Assembly: GCA_943704525.1 (NCBI GenBank)
Contig: CALSCQ010001640.1
Span: forward strand, 1-12,072
From: Pigoraptor vietnamica
Taxonomy: Eukaryota; Opisthokonta; Filasterea
Length of the DNA: 12,072 nt
Reading direction: 5' to 3'
Position numbers and translations under genes: made by a program. The notes below the pieces were generated by a model. That model searched no databases. It saw nothing but the letters and a program-made list of their open reading frames with translations, and was not told the origin of the DNA. Of the stretch, positions 8,450 to 12,072 are shown piece by piece; positions within the stretch are counted from its first letter, which is position 1, and every line of letters starts with the position of its first letter.

Positions 8450-9603
8450 TCACGCGGACGTTCCGAAGATCGCCTGGCGAACGAGCGCGACGAGATTGGT
8501 CTCGACAGAGTGGAAGAGGGACCGGCGCGGGATGTCGACGGGGAAGAGAAAGCCACCTGGGGTGAGGTTGGTGTTGTTACGTGCGTGCGCTGTGCGTACA
8601 TACGCCAATGCGTGTGTGCGTCTATTGACGAATTGGCCATTCTCTTTTCGCGAGGTATTAAAGCAGCGAACAACGCGCACACACAGAGAGCGTACGGCAC
8701 TCACTTATCGAAGCGACGCCGACGACAACGGCGCCCCCTGTGATTGCCAGCAGGGCCGTCGGAAGCACCTTGCCGTTCCAGATCCACGCAAACGGGCGAG
8801 ACTTGCGCGCTGCCGGACGTAGCGTGCCCACAGCCTTCGGTAGTGTGTGCGTGTGCGTGTGTGGTGCGTGGGTGGGTGTGCAGGCGTGTGTAATGGGTGT
8901 TGTCGTGTGTGCGTGTGCGTGCGGGTGACATTGTCGATTACGTGAGCACGAGTGTGAGCGATCAAAGCCTTCGCGCACGAACAGCACCCGCACACGCACG
9001 CGTCCCACTGACCTTGAAGATGCCGTACGACATGTGGAACAGCCCGCTGAGTGCAAGCACCGTGTAATACACCATAAACCCCCTCCCAAACGTCTCCTGT
9101 ACGCTGTACGTGACCATCGTGAAGTCGGCGTTGTCGGCGGCGGAGGATCCCGTCACCAGGGGGTACACGAACGCGGGTACGAAGCGCGTCGCGAGCACGT
9201 GACCAGGCAAGAGACCCACAAGAATGAACCCCGTGATGCGATGAAGCAGACGCCCGAGCGTCTCCGTCTTTGCGTCTCCATCAGACGACGACGCATCGTC
9301 CGACTTCTTTGCCTGCTTCGCGCGCTCCGCGGCGGCCGATTTCTTCCGCAGGAAGATGGCGGCGCTCGAGGCGACGTGCGCGACGAGGGACCCGCCCAGC
9401 ACGCCAAACTCGATCAGAGGGATGCGGTAGTAGCCCCTGAAAGCGGCCTGCGCGGCATCGTACGACGCAGGGCCGAGTGCGGCGATGGCCGTGTTTGTGA
9501 GGTGGAGGGAAAGGAAGGTGGAAAACGCGAGACCCGACGCGGCCTGGACGGTGGCGAGGGAGCGACCGCTCAGAAGCGGCGCGAACGTGCTGCCCTGGGA
9601 CAT
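8450..9603 (-). CDS. MCP1: MCP1/DUF1691-like multi-pass membrane protein
   Basis: Exons on the minus strand are 9603-9013, 8834-8705 and 8556-8450 (828 nt, 275 residues, stop TGA at 8452-8450). Introns are 9012-8835 (donor GTCAGT, acceptor AAG) and 8704-8557 (donor GTGAGT, acceptor CAG). Five likely membrane segments: about 17-43, 61-85, 119-141, 176-196 and 220-246. The first two pairs repeat: SGLAFSTFLSLH34 matches TGFILVGLLPGH135, and SLVAH76 matches SGLFH190. This paired-helix pattern with membrane histidines is that of the MCP1 transmembrane domain and, more distantly, of succinate dehydrogenase cytochrome b subunits. In yeast, Mcp1 is a mitochondrial outer-membrane protein linked to Vps13 and lipid homeostasis; that role here is inferred. 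Haem binding through the four histidines is possible but unproven. The start at 9603 (G at -3) is preferred; an in-frame ATG at 9669 would add 22 residues including RTPLLLLRS, but has C at -3. The family call was made by eye. Confidence 0.75.
8835..9012 (-). other. First intron of the MCP1-like gene, with complementary arms near both ends
   Basis: On the sense (minus) strand the 5' part is GT/GC-rich and the 3' part CA-rich. An 11-base word at 8999-8989, starting 14 bases into the intron, is perfectly complementary to one at 8857-8847, ending 12 bases before the exon. A second copy of the complementary arm is at 8919-8909. The acceptor is AAG with no pyrimidine tract, which makes the junction slightly less sure, but phase 0 is kept and the protein reads on well. 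Confidence 0.7.
8843..8928. repeat. GT-rich (plus strand) degenerate microsatellite
   Basis: Repeated GTGTGC/GTGTGT/GGGTGT units within the first intron of the minus-strand MCP1-like gene. On that gene's sense strand it reads as CA. Confidence 0.8.
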
Positions 9604-9711
9604 TGCTATTGAGCGGAGTAGAAGGAGAGGTGTGCGGGCAGAGAGATGCGTCTCGTGCTTTGTCCTCATGCGTGTGCCCCTTCGCGACGTTGCCGAACCG
9701 CACTTGGCATG

Positions 9712-9732
9712 TGTCCGGACATTGTCCGGACA
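9712..9732. promoter_or_regulatory. Tandem palindromes TGTCCGGACA x2
   Basis: TGTCCGGACA occurs at 9712-9721 and again at 9723-9732. Each copy is its own reverse complement, and the centres are 11 bp apart, about one DNA turn. This is a typical layout for two dimeric binding sites on one face of the helix. The binding protein is unknown. Confidence 0.65.
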
Positions 9733-9741
9733 GACCCGGTA

Positions 9742-9751
9742 GTCAGCTGAC
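9742..9751. promoter_or_regulatory. Palindrome GTCAGCTGAC
   Basis: A third perfect 10-bp palindrome, 9 bp after the TGTCCGGACA pair. Its core CAGCTG is an E-box word of the kind bound by bHLH factors; that any such factor acts here is inference. Confidence 0.5.
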
Positions 9752-9796
9752 CATACAAGCAGTGTGTTGGCACAGTTGTGGCTGCCATCTTCACCT

Positions 9797-9802
9797 TATA
9801 AA
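9797..9802 (+). promoter_or_regulatory. TATA-like box for the ACSS3-like gene
   Basis: TATAAA stands about 94 bp before the ATG at 9896, in otherwise GC-rich DNA. Transcription would start near 9827-9832, at or just before the pyrimidine-rich tract. Confidence 0.45.
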
Positions 9803-9824
9803 GCGTGCACGCACACACACGGCC

Positions 9825-9871
9825 ACTTCCTATCCCCTTCCCTCTCCCCCACTCTCTCTCTGTCTTTGCAG
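9825..9871 (+). promoter_or_regulatory. Pyrimidine-rich tract ending in TTTGCAG: possible 5' UTR intron acceptor
   Basis: A C/T-rich stretch with a CTCTCTCT run ends in TGTCTTTGCAG, 24 bp before the ATG at 9896. It is as good an acceptor as any used in this gene, so a 5' UTR intron, or an upstream coding exon, is possible. The frame between 9872 and the ATG is open (PVEGLGVT), so the sequence does not exclude an earlier start. Confidence 0.4.
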
Positions 9872-9895
9872 CCCGTAGAAGGCCTCGGTGTCACC

Positions 9896-12012
9896 ATGCT
9901 GGGCCACGTGCCACGTCGTGCGGGCTCGCTGGTCTTACGGCCACGGCAATTTGCATCTGCACGCGGGTGTGTGCTGATGTTGCGCGTCTCTGGACTCGCT
10001 CGAAGTTAGCGCGCCTGTGTGCGACGGGTGCGAGATACTTTGGGGCTTGAGTCACTCTTCGGCACTTGATGTGGCATTGGTATTGTGAAGCAGTCACAGT
10101 GACTCGACTGTTTTGCTTGCGTTGCAGCGTAAACTCAATCGCGCGTCGCATTCGTTCTCCGCAAGCCCGCGAGCACGAGGAGTCGCTGACGGACCCCAAC
10201 GGCTACTGGATGCGCGCAGCCGCCAACGTACATTGGGACAAGTGGGGACACGCATGGCTTCTGCAGCGCTCGAGCGCTCCACCGATGCTTACGAGATAGA
10301 CGCATTTTCTATTCGCAGGCCGCCCACGCACGCGTTTGACGAAACGGTCGCACCCACGTCGCCGCACTTTCGGTGGTTTCGCGATGGCATCCTCAACACG
10401 TGCTACAATGCCGTCGACATGCACGTGGACGAGGGCCGAGGGGCAGAGGTGTGTGGACGCTTCGCCACTCTGCGCACATCTTCATGCGCTTGCGCATCGA
10501 ACGTTCAAACGAACATGAGGCCTACAATATTGTAAGTTGCTGTTTGCGCCTTATAGGCACAATAGTGGCTGAACGTTGCATTTCACGTGCGTGTCGTGTG
10601 TAGGTCGCCATTATCAACGAGTCGACGGTGACGGGGACCACACGGAAGATGACGTACGCCGAGTTGCAGGACGCCACCGCGCACATGGCGGGTCTGCTTG
10701 CGGACCTTGGCGTCAGGTGTGTGTCCCGCTTGCTGTTGTATGTGCTTCGCATGTGCGTTTGCGACGCAAAGTATCGATTTGCTGGCCTCTATCGACACAC
10801 CTTTCCTCCTCACACACGACAACCCCAGTTCGTCTCTGCATCTCTCCTTAGAGTCGATGGGGATTCAACCACCTCTGACTGAGTACTGAACGGAGGCTTG
10901 TCTCTCCTTTCAGCAAGGGCGACCGCGTTCTCATCTACATGCCGATGGTGTTGGAGGCCGCGGTGGCGATGCTTGCGTGCGCGCGAATGGGCGCCATCCA
11001 CTCGGTCGTCTTCGGAGGGTTTGCGCCACCCGAACTCGCTTCCCGCGTCAACGACGCCAAGGTCAGTCGCGACTTGCAGAGGCTCTGTGCGTGTGTGTCC
11101 GTGGGACGCGTCTTTTTGTCTGCACAGCTTAAACATAGCTACTTTACACTGCGTGCATAAACGCACACACAAATGAGCCACCCTCACTCGCCGTAACACG
11201 CACACTCACACACCGCACTGTGAGAGCAGCCCAAGGTAATTCTCTCTGCAAGCTGCGGCATCGAGCCCAACCGCATCGTCCGCTACAAGCCCCTCCTCGA
11301 CGAGGCGCTGAAGATTGCGACGCATCGGCCGGACCACTGCGTCATTCTCCAGCGCGAAGCGCAGACGGCCACGCTCGTCGGAGGTGCGCCATTCGCGCTG
11401 TGTGCGAGAATACGCATTCCCCCCCATCCTCTCTTCCCCTGTGTATGTGTGTGTTTGTGTGTGTGCGTGTGTGTGTATGTGCGTGTATAGGTGCGTACAT
11501 GCAATTGTTCGTGCGTTGTCGTCAAGGCTCCCGTCCGGCTCTTGGGTGCATGGTTGATATTCAGAATCCCTTTGTCTCGTGACGGCACAGGGCGCGATCT
11601 CGACTGGAAGGACGCCGTTGCAAAGGCACGGCCGCACGCGCCCGTCCCCGTCGAGTCCACGCACCCGCTGTACATTCTCTACACATCGGGAACAACGGGT
11701 GAGTGGCTTCTCCTGCACTGGTTAGTGAGAAATGGCCATGCGAATTGTCTGCGTTTCCTACGTTTTCTTGCTCTGTTTGTATGCAATCGCCTGCGTTTCA
11801 TTCGTTTACATGGCGAGTGCTGTGTCTCATGCGTGCGTCTGCACTTCGCGCTTCCCTCCCTGCGACAGGCAAACCAAAGGGCGTTGTGCGCGACAATGGC
11901 GGGCACGCGGTCGCACTGAAGCACTCGATGGACCTTGTCTATGGCGCGCGGCCGCCGGGCGTCTTTTGGGCCGCGAGCGACATTGGCTGGGTCGTCGGCC
12001 ACAGCTTTATTG
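9896..12012 (+). CDS. ACSS3: Propionyl-CoA/acetyl-CoA synthetase (ACSS3/PrpE type), 3'-partial
   Basis: Exons 9896-9966, 10128-10241, 10319-10448, 10604-10716, 10914-11061, 11230-11383, 11591-11698 and 11869-12012 encode the first 327 residues plus one base; the gene runs off the right end. Enzymes of this family convert a short fatty acid, ATP and CoA to acyl-CoA, AMP and PPi through an acyl-adenylate. Visible marks: an ACS N-terminal domain with [19 protein letters not shown]; then [16 protein letters not shown]; then [20 protein letters not shown]; the ATP-binding loop YTSGTTGKPKG (274-284); and [14 protein letters not shown] (312-325). [13 protein letters not shown] after the loop is characteristic of the propionate-activating PrpE/ACSS3 branch, not of acetyl-CoA synthetases. 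The N-terminus [20 protein letters not shown] is Arg-rich without acids, fitting a mitochondrial targeting sequence. ATG 9896 has ACC before it (A at -3). The first intron (9967-10127) is supported by phase. The C-terminal domain with the catalytic lysine lies outside the window. Acetyl-CoA specificity cannot be excluded. Confidence 0.93.
11062..11229 (+). other. Fifth intron of the ACSS3-like gene, GT-rich at 5' end and CA-rich at 3' end
   Basis: The donor is GTCAGT and the acceptor GAGAGCAG, with no pyrimidine tract before it. Nine bases at 11086-11094 are perfectly complementary to 11196-11204. Phase 0 is kept and the exon junction gives [16 protein letters not shown], as expected for the family, so the intron limits are sound. 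Confidence 0.8.
11441..11488. repeat. GT-rich microsatellite in an intron
   Basis: Alternating GTGTGT/GTATGT/GTGCGT units inside the sixth intron (11384-11590) of the ACSS3-like gene, GT on the sense strand. Confidence 0.85.
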
Positions 12013-12072
12013 GTGGGGTGTGCGTGCACGCTGTAACGGGGAGAGGTGTGCGTGTGTGTGTGTGTGTGTTTG
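12013..12072 (+). other. 5' part of an intron with terminal (GT)n
   Basis: The donor is GTGGGG after the split Val codon (g|) that follows HSFI in the ACSS3-like protein. From 12046 to the window end the sequence is almost pure GT. The acceptor is outside the window. Confidence 0.7.

Larger units (their letters stand above)
9604..9895. promoter_or_regulatory. Divergent promoter region between MCP1-like and ACSS3-like genes
   Basis: Only 292 bp separate the two start codons. The region holds three perfect 10-bp palindromes (9712-9721, 9723-9732, 9742-9751), a TATAAA at 9797-9802 on the plus strand and a long pyrimidine-rich tract ending in TTGCAG at 9871. No TATA box is seen towards the minus-strand gene. 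Joint regulation is inferred from the geometry alone. Confidence 0.65.

Noticed and set aside
10449-10535. Continuation of exon 3 of the synthetase into [12 protein letters not shown]
   Set aside because: Family sequence requires GRGAE followed by VAIINES; the GTGTGT donor at 10449 and TAG acceptor at 10603 give exactly that.

Overview
The window is nuclear DNA from a eukaryote. It is GC-rich, and its genes are cut by short introns of about 75-207 bp with GT...AG ends. Twenty-seven complete introns and two partial ones can be placed by requiring matched reading phase and continuous protein similarity or composition. The combination of a mucolipin-type channel, an MCP1-type membrane protein and a propionyl-CoA-synthetase-type enzyme, with very dense small introns, suits a unicellular or simple eukaryote. 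I cannot name the lineage from this window.

Layout. (1) About 1-3009, plus strand: the 3' part of a gene for a highly charged helical protein. It has a long Glu/Arg-rich helix followed by a Ser/Arg-rich, acidic-ended tail built from small symmetric exons. I do not recognise its family. (2) 3010-3687: non-coding, with a CA microsatellite. (3) 3688-8097, plus strand: a complete ten-exon mucolipin (TRPML) channel gene, 1031 residues, with an unusually long C-terminal tail. (4) 8098-8449: non-coding, between two convergent genes. (5) 9603-8450, minus strand: a complete three-exon gene for a five-helix membrane protein resembling the MCP1/DUF1691 family. (6) 9604-9895: a short divergent promoter region with three perfect 10-bp palindromes and a TATA-like box. 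(7) 9896 to beyond the right end, plus strand: the first eight exons of a mitochondrial propionyl-CoA/acetyl-CoA synthetase of the ACSS3/PrpE type.

How the genes may relate. The MCP1-like gene and the ACSS3-like gene are head-to-head and share 292 bp. Both family assignments point to mitochondria, so co-expression from one regulatory region is plausible. The mucolipin-like gene would encode an endo-lysosomal cation channel. The coiled-coil gene has no evident link to it beyond being upstream on the same strand.

The most interesting points are the tail of the channel (a CxCxxCxxC cluster, a predicted helix and several RRxS sites), its NGDS pore filter, a pore-proximal intron that is open in frame, the palindromes of the divergent promoter, and introns with complementary arms near both splice sites. 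No RNA gene, transposon, CRISPR array or bacterial feature was seen.
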